Assembly (NCBI GenBank): GCA_945885345.1
Contig: CAMCYP010000006.1
Span: 1 to 64,000 of the forward strand
Length of the DNA: 64,000 nucleotides
Direction of reading: 5' to 3'
DNA from: Bordetella parapertussis
Lineage (GTDB): Bacteria > Pseudomonadota > Gammaproteobacteria > Burkholderiales > SG8-41
Part shown: positions 10,558 through 17,401 of the stretch, piece after piece
Numbering within the stretch: the first letter of the stretch is position 1
How the letters are laid out: every line of letters starts with the position of its first letter
Notes under the pieces: model-generated
What the model saw: only the letters and a program-made list of their open reading frames with translations
Told to the model about the DNA's origin: nothing
The model's database searches: none
Made by a program: the position numbers and the translations under genes

Positions 10558-12060
10558 TCAGGCCTTGGCGTAGATACCGGCGCTGCCGCCGGCGAGCTTG
10601 CCGAACACCGCACCGGAGGTCAGCCCGGTACCGCCCGGGTAGTTGTGATAAAACAGCCCGCCGACCATTTCGCCCGCGGCGTACAGTCCCGGGATCGCTT
10701 TGCCGGCGGTGTCCTCCACATTGCCCTCATTGTTGACCTTGACGCCGCCAAAGGTGAACGTAACGCCGCAGGTCACTGCATAAGCTTCAAACGGTGCCTG
10801 GTCAATGGTCAGCGCCCAGTTCGATTTGTTGACCTTCAGACCTTCGGTGCGTCGACCATCTTTCACCGTCAGGTTGAACGGCACCTCGGTGCGCACGGCC
10901 TTGTTGTAGGCCTTGATTTCGCGCAGGCAGGCATCGGCATTCACGCCTTCCAGTTTTTTTACCAGCTCCTCCAGTGTGTCGGCGCGTACCTTGGTGACCT
11001 GCTTGATGCGGTACTCGTCGCGCAGCAGCGGAATCGATTGCGCATCGAAGACCTGCCACGCGAACATGCCCGGCTGGTTCAGCACCACGGCGCCGTATTT
11101 TGCGTAGGTGTAGTTGCGGATGTCGGCGCCTTCATCGACGAAACGTTCGCCGTTGGCGTTGATCATGATGCCGATCGGATAGCTGTGTTTCTGGAAGTTG
11201 TCGCCGACCGCGAGGTCTCCGAAGGCCGGGGCATTCATGTCCCAGCCCACGGCGTGGCAGCCCGACCAGTGGCCATAGGGCAGTGCGCCCGCTTCCAGTG
11301 CCATGCGGATGCCGGCGCCGGTGTTGAAACGGGTGCCGCGCACCTTGGCCAGATCCCAGCCTGCGCCGAGATAGCGCGTACGCATTTCGGCGTTGGATTC
11401 GAAACCGCCGCAGGCCAGCACCACGGCCTTGCACGGGATTTCGACGTTCTTGCCTTGATGCCGCGCCTTGATGCCGATGATCTTGCCGCTGTCATCGGTG
11501 ATCAGCCCGGTCGCCGGGGTTTCGTAATAAATTTTGATGCCTTCGCGCTCGCAGGCCTTGTGTTCGTTGTCGACCAGGCCGGGGCCACCACCCCAGGTTT
11601 CCGCGGCGAGGCCGCCGAAGAATTTGAATTTGCCGTCGACTTTCATCGCCTGGCGGCCGAAGCTGGCCTGGAACCTGACGCCCTTTTTGCGCATCCACGT
11701 CAGCGTTTCGAGACTGCGCGAAACGAGGATTTCACAAAGGTCGGGATCGGTGCGGTATTGGGTGACGCGACCCATGTCGTCGTAGAACTGATCGGCGGTA
11801 TAGGTGCCGAAGTCGGTGTTTTTGATTTCATCGTCGGTCAGGTCCGGAACAATCTGCTTGAGATCGTCGGCGCCGTTGAACTGCACGCGCATCGCACCCG
11901 CGGTGTAGCGGCTGTTGCCGCCGCATTCTTCAATGGGTGCTGCTTCCAGCATGATCACCTTGCCGCCGGATTCGCGCGCGGCGAGCGCTGCGCAGGCCGC
12001 GGCATTGCCGGCGCCGACTACCACCACATCAGGATTTCCAAACAGGTCTTTGCTCATCAT
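10558..12060 (-). CDS. FAD-dependent dehydrogenase of the fumarate reductase/TcuA type
   Basis: A 500-residue flavoprotein. VVVVGAGNAAACAAL at 12-26 is the dinucleotide fold and E39 the ribose-binding acid; ECGGNSRYTAGAMRV follows; the C-terminus has GLYAAGEMVGGLFYHNYPGG and TGLTSGAVFG, the FAD-binding end of this family. Members oxidise or reduce dicarboxylic acids or steroids; the closest remembered type is tricarballylate dehydrogenase TcuA. Here it sits between a ComA-like synthase and a class II aldolase, so the substrate is more likely a small hydroxy or unsaturated acid than a steroid (inference). No signal peptide. An AT-rich element precedes the ATG. Confidence 0.88.
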   Translation of the reverse strand: MMSKDLFGNPDVVVVGAGNAAACAALAARESGGKVIMLEAAPIEECGGNSRYTAGAMRVQFNGADDLKQIVPDLTDDEIKNTDFGTYTADQFYDDMGRVTQYRTDPDLCEILVSRSLETLTWMRKKGVRFQASFGRQAMKVDGKFKFFGGLAAETWGGGPGLVDNEHKACEREGIKIYYETPATGLITDDSGKIIGIKARHQGKNVEIPCKAVVLACGGFESNAEMRTRYLGAGWDLAKVRGTRFNTGAGIRMALEAGALPYGHWSGCHAVGWDMNAPAFGDLAVGDNFQKHSYPIGIMINANGERFVDEGADIRNYTYAKYGAVVLNQPGMFAWQVFDAQSIPLLRDEYRIKQVTKVRADTLEELVKKLEGVNADACLREIKAYNKAVRTEVPFNLTVKDGRRTEGLKVNKSNWALTIDQAPFEAYAVTCGVTFTFGGVKVNNEGNVEDTAGKAIPGLYAAGEMVGGLFYHNYPGGTGLTSGAVFGKLAGGSAGIYAKA

Positions 12061-12072
12061 GAAGATTCTCTG

Positions 12073-12098
12073 AAAATATCAATAAAAACAATTAATTA
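12073..12098 (-). repeat. AT-rich intergenic element, copy B
   Basis: Second near-identical copy of the element before algC: 25 of 26 bases agree with 8124-8149. It lies between the end of the ComA-like gene and the start of the FAD dehydrogenase gene, U-rich in the sense of the downstream gene. Confidence 0.8.
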
Positions 12099-12103
12099 TG
12101 AAA

Positions 12104-12928
12104 TCAACGGTCGATGCCGGCGGGGCGTGAATCGTCACCGGACAACAGTGAATAGTTGACCGCGCGGCCCACGCCCTGGCGAAAACCTTCGAGCCGCAAT
12201 ACCTGCCCCGGCGCGATGTTGGCGAGATTCACGTCACGGCCGAAGTCGCGCAGCATCTGCACATGCTGCTGCGGGAAGCGATAGGGATCGGCTTCGATGA
12301 CGACGTGGTCAAACCAGTCCTGTGCGCACAGTGCCTTCAGGCTTTCCGGCGCATCCTTGGCGAGCAGATCCATCTCGCATTGCTCGACGGTGACATGATG
12401 AATGCCCTGTGCCGCAACCGAACGCACGATGCCTTCGAGGTAATCCAGGCTCAGCGGGTCTTCGGGATTCTTGCGGCCGAATTCATAGACGATCTTGATG
12501 CCCGCTTTCTGGAAGTGGTTGATCATGCGGCTGCGTTCCTCTTCCGACAGCGTCACATAGTTCTCGGAAATCTCCAGGCCCGGGATGGCGAGGCGTTTGA
12601 GCAGCGCGATCAGTCCGTCGATTTCGTTGCGATGCCAGGCGTATTCAAACAGGATGCCGCCGGCAAAGGGCATCACGCCGGCATCGAGATATAACTTTGT
12701 GGTGCGTTTCACTACTTCACCGGGAATCAGCAGCGCGTTCATCGCGTAGATCTTGGCGTAGTCGATGTAGTTTGACGCAACGTCGAGCAGATCAGCGATG
12801 CCGCGTTCGCCGCCGGACCAGCCGAAGGTGTCGGGACCGAAGTCGATCATCGAGGTGATGCCGCGACGACGCGGCTTGGGGCTGCGCTGTGGCAGGGCAA
12901 GTTCGGGAACGGTTTTGAGATCAGCCAT
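12104..12928 (-). CDS. Phosphosulfolactate synthase (ComA) family protein
   Basis: A 274-residue TIM-barrel protein of the ComA family. Archaeal and Bacillus ComA joins sulfite to phosphoenolpyruvate to give (2R)-phospho-3-sulfolactate. Family segments are recognisable in order: ITSMIDFG, YIDYAKIYAMNALL with Lys59, FAGGILFEYAW (about 88-98), LEISENYVTLSEEER, GRKNPEDPL and VNLANIAPGQVLRLEGFRQG. The role in bacteria that lack coenzyme M is not established. ATG 12928 is chosen because the longer frame to 13126 would cross the promoter. The gene heads an operon with the FAD dehydrogenase and aldolase, preceded by two repeated operator-like sites. Confidence 0.85.
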   Translation of the reverse strand: MADLKTVPELALPQRSPKPRRRGITSMIDFGPDTFGWSGGERGIADLLDVASNYIDYAKIYAMNALLIPGEVVKRTTKLYLDAGVMPFAGGILFEYAWHRNEIDGLIALLKRLAIPGLEISENYVTLSEEERSRMINHFQKAGIKIVYEFGRKNPEDPLSLDYLEGIVRSVAAQGIHHVTVEQCEMDLLAKDAPESLKALCAQDWFDHVVIEADPYRFPQQHVQMLRDFGRDVNLANIAPGQVLRLEGFRQGVGRAVNYSLLSGDDSRPAGIDR

Positions 12929-13010
12929 GGTTTTAATTCGATGTTGAACGGTATTAAGTGGATGGATGCGGTGATTGAGAGTGCGCAGCAAAAAGTAAAT
13001 TGCTGTTTCG

Positions 13011-13024
13011 TCCACTAAACGGAC
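13011..13024. promoter_or_regulatory. Operator-like site 1 before the ComA-like operon
   Basis: TCCACTAAACGGAC, an imperfect inverted repeat (TCCA-N5-CGGA), matches the site at 13067 in 12 of 14 positions. It lies just downstream of the TATAAT at 13031-13036 in the minus direction, over the expected transcription start. The form resembles IclR-family operators. Confidence 0.6.
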
Positions 13025-13030
13025 TACTTG

Positions 13031-13036
13031 ATTATA
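13031..13036 (-). promoter_or_regulatory. -10 element (TATAAT) of the ComA-like operon
   Basis: A perfect TATAAT on the minus strand about 100 bases before the ATG at 12928, placed between the two operator-like sites. The -35 region is weak, as expected if the promoter needs an activator. Confidence 0.5.
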
Positions 13037-13066
13037 GATGATGCATCCCGCCATGACGCCGTGAAA

Positions 13067-13080
13067 TCCGCTATACGGAC
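13067..13080. promoter_or_regulatory. Operator-like site 2 before the ComA-like operon
   Basis: TCCGCTATACGGAC contains the perfect inverted repeat TCCG-N5-CGGA. It starts 56 bases from site 1 and lies upstream of the -35 region in the minus direction. Confidence 0.6.
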
Positions 13081-13133
13081 AGCGATTGCTAGTGCAACGA
13101 TGCCGCACGTTGCGCCATGGCCGCACAGAAGAT

Positions 13134-13571
13134 TCAGTGCAGGGTTTTTGTTGCGGGCTCGGTGTCGGGCTCGGATCTGAGTGTTGCCGGTGCGGCTGCC
13201 GCGTGATGCGCCACCATGCGCCAGCCGTGTTCGGTGCGCTGATAGACGTTGGTGGCGATCATCGGTTGCCGCGCGCGCGACTGTCCGGCGATGAAGACAT
13301 GTTCATAGACGCTGTGTACGGCGAGCATCATGGTGTGGATCAGCTGCTGCTCGCGCAGGCTGAAGCGCAGATCCTGGCCGCTGGCGAAAATTTGCCGCCA
13401 CGACTCACGAATGCGGTCGATGCCCGAAATACGCGCGGCGCCGGGATGCACGCAGTAACTGTCATCGTCGTCCGACCACACCTCCATCATCGCGTCGAGG
13501 TCGCGTTTGACGAAGGCGTCATAAAACGCCGCTTCGGCGTCCTGTGGCGTCGCGAACAGTGTTTTTTTCAC
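13134..13571 (-). CDS. SnoaL-like/DUF4440 protein (NTF2 fold)
   Basis: A 145-residue protein with the pattern of the SnoaL-like NTF2 fold: ATPQDAEAAFYDAFVKRDLDAMMEVWSDD at the start (split here by the fold's first helices), VHPGAARISGIDRIRESW, then strands ending in ATNVYQRTEHGWRMVAHHAA. Members are small enzymes or binding proteins; no single function can be assigned. I use GTG 13571, which has AGGGGGA at good spacing; the frame continues to 13736 but would overlap waaF. It follows waaF by 19 bases and probably belongs to the waaF transcript rather than to the ComA-like operon. Confidence 0.8.
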   Translation of the reverse strand: MKKTLFATPQDAEAAFYDAFVKRDLDAMMEVWSDDDDSYCVHPGAARISGIDRIRESWRQIFASGQDLRFSLREQQLIHTMMLAVHSVYEHVFIAGQSRARQPMIATNVYQRTEHGWRMVAHHAAAAPATLRSEPDTEPATKTLH

Positions 13572-13590
13572 GGCAGTCCCCCTGCGCGGA

Positions 13591-14619
13591 TTACACGCCG
13601 ATTCTAGCAAAATCGATTGCGCTGAAAACGCGTTCCGGTGACAGGTCGTTGAGGCATTTGAAATGGCCCAGCGGGCACTCGCGCTGGAAGCAGGGGCTGC
13701 ACTCAATATCCAGTGTGAGGATGCGCGCGTCGGCACTCAGCGGCGGCGTGAACTGCGGCGAGCTGGAGCCATAGAGCGCAATCACCGGACGGCCGACCGC
13801 GGCCGCAACATGCATCAGGCCCGAATCATTGGTCACCACCAGCCGCGATGCGGCGAGCAGGTCAGTGGCTTCCGCGATGTCGGTTTTGCCGCAAAGGTTG
13901 ATGCAGGCGCCGTTGCTGCCTTGTGCAATGGTTTCAGCTACGGCATGGTCTTTGGGCGAACCGACCAGCCAGACCGCACAGCCGCGCTGTGCAAACAGTC
14001 GCGCCAGCGCGGCGAAATGCATTTCGGGCCAGCGTTTGGCGGGCCCGTATTCCGCGCCCGGGCAAAAGGCGACTACCGGTTTATCGGTGGCGAGTCCGAG
14101 CCGTGCCAGCAGCGTCTTTTGCTGTGTGTCGGTCGATTGCAGTGCCGGTTGCGGCAGTGACGAGGGCAGCGTAGCCCCGGCAGGCAGCGCCAGCGCAGCA
14201 AAGCGCTGCACCATCTGCGGCAGCGCGACGGTATCGAGTCGTCGCACATCATTGAGCAGACCCCAGCGCGCTTCGCCACGGAAGCCGGTACGCAGCGGGA
14301 TTTCGGCGACCCACGGGATCAGCGCTGATTTCCACGAATTGGGTAGCACAAGCGCCTTATCGTAAGTCTTGCTCCGCAGGGAAAGCCCGAGTGCACGGCG
14401 TTCGCCGAAGCGGAGCGCGCCGTGGCCGAAGGGATTGCTGATGCCGTGCCGCACTTCGGGCATGCGCGCGAGCAGTGGCAGCGTCCAAGGCGGGGCGAGG
14501 TAGTCGATCTGCGCGGCGGGATGCTGCTGTTTCAGCAGCATCAGCAACGATTGGGAGATCACGGTATCGCCGACCCAGGACGGGCCGACGATGAGAATTT
14601 GTTGCGGATGGAGGGCCAT
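13591..14619 (-). CDS. waaF: ADP-heptose:LPS heptosyltransferase II
   Basis: Transfers the second L-glycero-D-manno-heptose to the inner core of lipopolysaccharide on the cytoplasmic face of the inner membrane. The 342-residue product is a family 9 glycosyltransferase: ILIVGPSWVGDTVISQSLL at the N-terminus, GAEYGPAKRWP in the middle, and the nucleotide-sugar end VTNDSGLMHVAAAVGRPVIALYGSSSP. It follows the zinc-finger gene by 40 bases; the order ilvE, zinc finger, waaF recurs in betaproteobacteria. The C-terminal CSPCFQRECPLGHFKCL cysteines are also usual in WaaF. Confidence 0.95.
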   Translation of the reverse strand: MALHPQQILIVGPSWVGDTVISQSLLMLLKQQHPAAQIDYLAPPWTLPLLARMPEVRHGISNPFGHGALRFGERRALGLSLRSKTYDKALVLPNSWKSALIPWVAEIPLRTGFRGEARWGLLNDVRRLDTVALPQMVQRFAALALPAGATLPSSLPQPALQSTDTQQKTLLARLGLATDKPVVAFCPGAEYGPAKRWPEMHFAALARLFAQRGCAVWLVGSPKDHAVAETIAQGSNGACINLCGKTDIAEATDLLAASRLVVTNDSGLMHVAAAVGRPVIALYGSSSPQFTPPLSADARILTLDIECSPCFQRECPLGHFKCLNDLSPERVFSAIDFARIGV

Positions 14620-14659
14620 CAGCGGCGCTGCGCGCGGGATGCTGTCCGCGCGCCGTACA

Positions 14660-14863
14660 TCAGTGGTGGCCCGCGCCCGCGCCGCCTTTCAGCATGTAGC
14701 GGGTGCCGCAATACGGGCACAGCGCTTCGCCGGTGTTTTCGACCGGCAGGAACACCCGCGGGTGGGCGTTCCACAGCAGCATTGCCGGCGTCGGGCAATG
14801 CAGCGGCAGGTCGGCGGCGGTGACTTCGATCAGTCGCGATTTGTTGTCAGTGGGTGTGCTCAT
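14660..14863 (-). CDS. CHCC-type zinc-finger protein
   Basis: A 67-residue protein with the zf-CHCC pattern (LHCPTP, then CPYCGTRY), the small zinc-binding domain also found in the NDUFS6 subunit of mitochondrial complex I. The bacterial role is unclear. I use ATG 14863, which leaves seven bases to the ilvE stop; the extension to 14926 would overlap ilvE. Linkage to ilvE and waaF is typical of betaproteobacteria. Confidence 0.88.
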   Translation of the reverse strand: MSTPTDNKSRLIEVTAADLPLHCPTPAMLLWNAHPRVFLPVENTGEALCPYCGTRYMLKGGAGAGHH

Positions 14864-14870
14864 GGCAGCC

Positions 14871-15797
14871 TCAGTTGGCGACAGGTGACAGCCAGCCGTG
14901 GTGCTCGGGAGCCTTGCCATTGACACATTCGAAGAATTTTTTCTGCAGGCGCGCCGTGATCGGTCCGCGTTTGCCGTCGCCGATCATCCGGCCGTCCACT
15001 TCGCGGATGGGCGTGACTTCGGCGGCGGTGCCGGTGAAAAAGGCCTCGTCGGCGATATAGAGGTCGTCGCGGGTGATGCGTTTTGCCGCCACGGTATAAC
15101 CCATTTCCTGGGCCAGCGTGATGATCGAGTCGCGGGTGATGCCGATCAGCGCACTGGTCAGTTCCGGTTCATAGATTTTTCCGTTTTTGACCATGAACAG
15201 GTTTTCGCCCGAACCTTCGGCGACAAAACCGTCGACATCCAGCAGCAGGCCCTCGTCGTAGCCGTGTTCGGTGGCTTCGAGGTTGGCGAGGATGGAGTTG
15301 GCGTAGGTGCCGGAATATTTGGCGCGGCACATCGACACGTTGACATGGTGGCGGGCGTGCGACGATGTCTTGACGCGGATGCCTTTTTCCAGCGCCTCGG
15401 CGCCGAGGTAGGCGCCCCAGGGCCAGGCGGCAATGGCGACATGGACGCTGGCGCCCTTCGGTGACACGCCCATTTTTTCCGAGCCGTAGAAGGCGATCGG
15501 CCGGATGTAGCAGGATTCAAGCTTGTTGGCGCGCACGACTTCCTTCTGCGCTTCCATCAGCACTTCCCGCGAGTACGGGATTTTCATCATGTAGATGTGC
15601 GCTGAGTTGAACAGCCGCTCGGTATGTTCCTTCAACCGGAAAATGGCGGTGCCGATGTCGGTGTTGTAGGCCCTGACGCCTTCGAACACCGCAAGCCCGT
15701 AATGCAGGGAATGGGTCAGGACATGCGTCGTTGCCTCGCGCCACGGCACCAGTTTTCCGTCATGCCAGATTTGCCCGTCGCGATCAGCCATGGACAT
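14871..15797 (-). CDS. ilvE: Branched-chain amino acid aminotransferase
   Basis: Catalyses the last step of leucine, isoleucine and valine synthesis with PLP and glutamate. The 308-residue product carries THSLHYGLAVFEGVRAY at the start, the PLP lysine in CRAKYSGTYANS, and EGSGENLF and FFTGTAAEVTPI in the class IV fold. The first of two close in-frame ATGs (15797 and 15791) is used. It heads the unit ilvE, zinc finger, waaF, SnoaL-like. A possible -10 (TAAAAT, minus strand, 15936-15941) lies in the 296-base divergent gap before the cyclase gene. Confidence 0.95.
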   Translation of the reverse strand: MSMADRDGQIWHDGKLVPWREATTHVLTHSLHYGLAVFEGVRAYNTDIGTAIFRLKEHTERLFNSAHIYMMKIPYSREVLMEAQKEVVRANKLESCYIRPIAFYGSEKMGVSPKGASVHVAIAAWPWGAYLGAEALEKGIRVKTSSHARHHVNVSMCRAKYSGTYANSILANLEATEHGYDEGLLLDVDGFVAEGSGENLFMVKNGKIYEPELTSALIGITRDSIITLAQEMGYTVAAKRITRDDLYIADEAFFTGTAAEVTPIREVDGRMIGDGKRGPITARLQKKFFECVNGKAPEHHGWLSPVAN

Positions 15798-16026
15798 ACC
15801 GAAGTTCTCCAGATTGGTTTTTTGATGCCGCGTTCAATGGTGCGGAATGGTTGTATGGGTTGCTTATGCAGGACGGATGCGTCTGGCGGCCCGGTATTGC
15901 GGCTGCGCCGGACGCTTTTCCGTGCTGCGACAGAACATTTTAGCTGATTTGCCCGGCGCTGCCGATGCCGGGGCGGAAATTTGCAGGCTGTCCGCAACCA
16001 TGGCCAGGAAATTCCGGTTTACCGGC

Positions 16027-16032
16027 TACAAT
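16027..16032 (+). promoter_or_regulatory. Possible -10 element of the cyclase gene (TACAAT)
   Basis: TACAAT lies 62 bases before the cyclase ATG in the divergent gap 15798-16093. No clear -35 box is visible. The rest of this gap shows no further structure to me. Confidence 0.35.
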
Positions 16033-16093
16033 ATGCCATTGATAAAAAGGGGCGGTTCGGGCCGGCATCCGGCGCAACCGATCAGGAGAAAAA

Positions 16094-17401
16094 ATGCTGG
16101 GACGCCTGCGTGCGTGGCTCAATGGTTTGAGCGAGCGCATCATCAATGAGCAGGACAGCGAGCAGGAAAAGCTCAACAAGACGCTGCTGATTTTTTCCTG
16201 CGGCCTGATGGGTTTTGGTTCCGTGCTGTGGCTCGCGCTGTATTGGGCCATGGGCATCAAGTTTTCCTCGACCGTGCCCCTGAGTTACATCGCCATTTCG
16301 GCGGTATCCCTTGCGTACTACGTCTATACGCTGAATTTTGCGGTATTCCGCACACTTCAGGTCAGCCTGTTTCTGTTCATGCCGTTCATCATGCAATGGA
16401 GTATCGGCAGCTACGTCAGTTCCTCCGGGGTTGCGCTGTGGGCCTTGCTGGCACCGGTGGGAGTAATGATTTTCCAGGGCGCGCGCCAGTCCCTGCCATG
16501 GTTCGTTGCCTATATCATCCTGACCGCGATTTCGGGCTTTTTCGATTACTGGCTGACATTTGGTGTCGAGTCCGGCGTCACCATGCAGAGCATCGCGGTG
16601 TTTTTCACGCTGAACTTTGCGGCGATGTCGACGATCATGTACCTGCTGATCAGTTTTTTTGTGCGCCAGCGCGACAAACTGGCGGCCGACGTCAGCGAGC
16701 AGAACAGCCTGCTGCGCATTGAGCAGGGAAAATCTGAATCGCTGCTGCTCAACATTCTGCCGGCGCCGATCGCGCGGCGACTGAAGGACCAGCAGGGCAT
16801 CATCGCCGACGGTTTTGCCGATGTTACGGTGATGTTCGCCGACATCGTCAATTTCACACGTCTTTCCGAGGAACTGCCGCCAAAGGCCTTGGTCGAGCTG
16901 CTGAACGATCTGTTTTCGTGCTTCGATGCGCTGGCCGAACAGCACGGCCTGGAAAAGATCAAGACCGTCGGCGACGCCTACCTTGTCGCGGGCGGGCTGC
17001 TGGAGCACGACGGTGTCAATTTTGCGGTCGACGCGCGCGACTACACGGCCGCGATCTTGCACCTTGGACTGGACATGCGTAAATACACTGATCGCCTGGC
17101 CAAGGAACGCGGTATGGACCTGTCGATTCACGTCGGCGTCTGCTCGGGGCCGGTGGTCGCGGGTGTCATCGGCACCCGCAAGTTCATCTATGACTTGTGG
17201 GGCGACACAGTCAACACCGCCAGTCGCATCACCGACGAGGCGCGTTCCGGCATCATTCTCGTCGATGCAATGACCTACAGGCGTTCGAAAACTCAATTCG
17301 AATTCGAGGGGCCGATCAACGTCGTCGGCAAAGGCAAAGGCAACATCGAGGTCTACCGTTTGATCAATCTGGCGCCCCACCTGCGGGACGTCACGGTTTA
17401 A
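16094..17401 (+). CDS. Membrane-bound class III adenylate cyclase
   Basis: A 435-residue protein: about six hydrophobic helices (residues 30-200), a short coiled linker (LAADVSEQNSLLRIEQGKSE), then a class III cyclase domain. Metal-binding aspartates are D250 in MFADIVNFT and D294 in TVGDAY. The purine-selecting positions are Lys290 (EKIKTVGD) and Asp in YDLWGDTVNTASR, the adenylate pattern, so the product should be cAMP. The transition-state Asn and Arg are in NTASR. AGGAG precedes the ATG. It ends 11 bases inside the 3' end of the convergent glnE. A cyclic-nucleotide-binding protein lies at 28028. Confidence 0.9.
   Translation: MLGRLRAWLNGLSERIINEQDSEQEKLNKTLLIFSCGLMGFGSVLWLALYWAMGIKFSSTVPLSYIAISAVSLAYYVYTLNFAVFRTLQVSLFLFMPFIMQWSIGSYVSSSGVALWALLAPVGVMIFQGARQSLPWFVAYIILTAISGFFDYWLTFGVESGVTMQSIAVFFTLNFAAMSTIMYLLISFFVRQRDKLAADVSEQNSLLRIEQGKSESLLLNILPAPIARRLKDQQGIIADGFADVTVMFADIVNFTRLSEELPPKALVELLNDLFSCFDALAEQHGLEKIKTVGDAYLVAGGLLEHDGVNFAVDARDYTAAILHLGLDMRKYTDRLAKERGMDLSIHVGVCSGPVVAGVIGTRKFIYDLWGDTVNTASRITDEARSGIILVDAMTYRRSKTQFEFEGPINVVGKGKGNIEVYRLINLAPHLRDVTV

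Noticed and set aside
10441-12159. A 572-codon open frame on the plus strand across the FAD dehydrogenase gene
   Set aside because: Antisense shadow of a clearly recognisable flavoprotein; no motifs and no sensible start.
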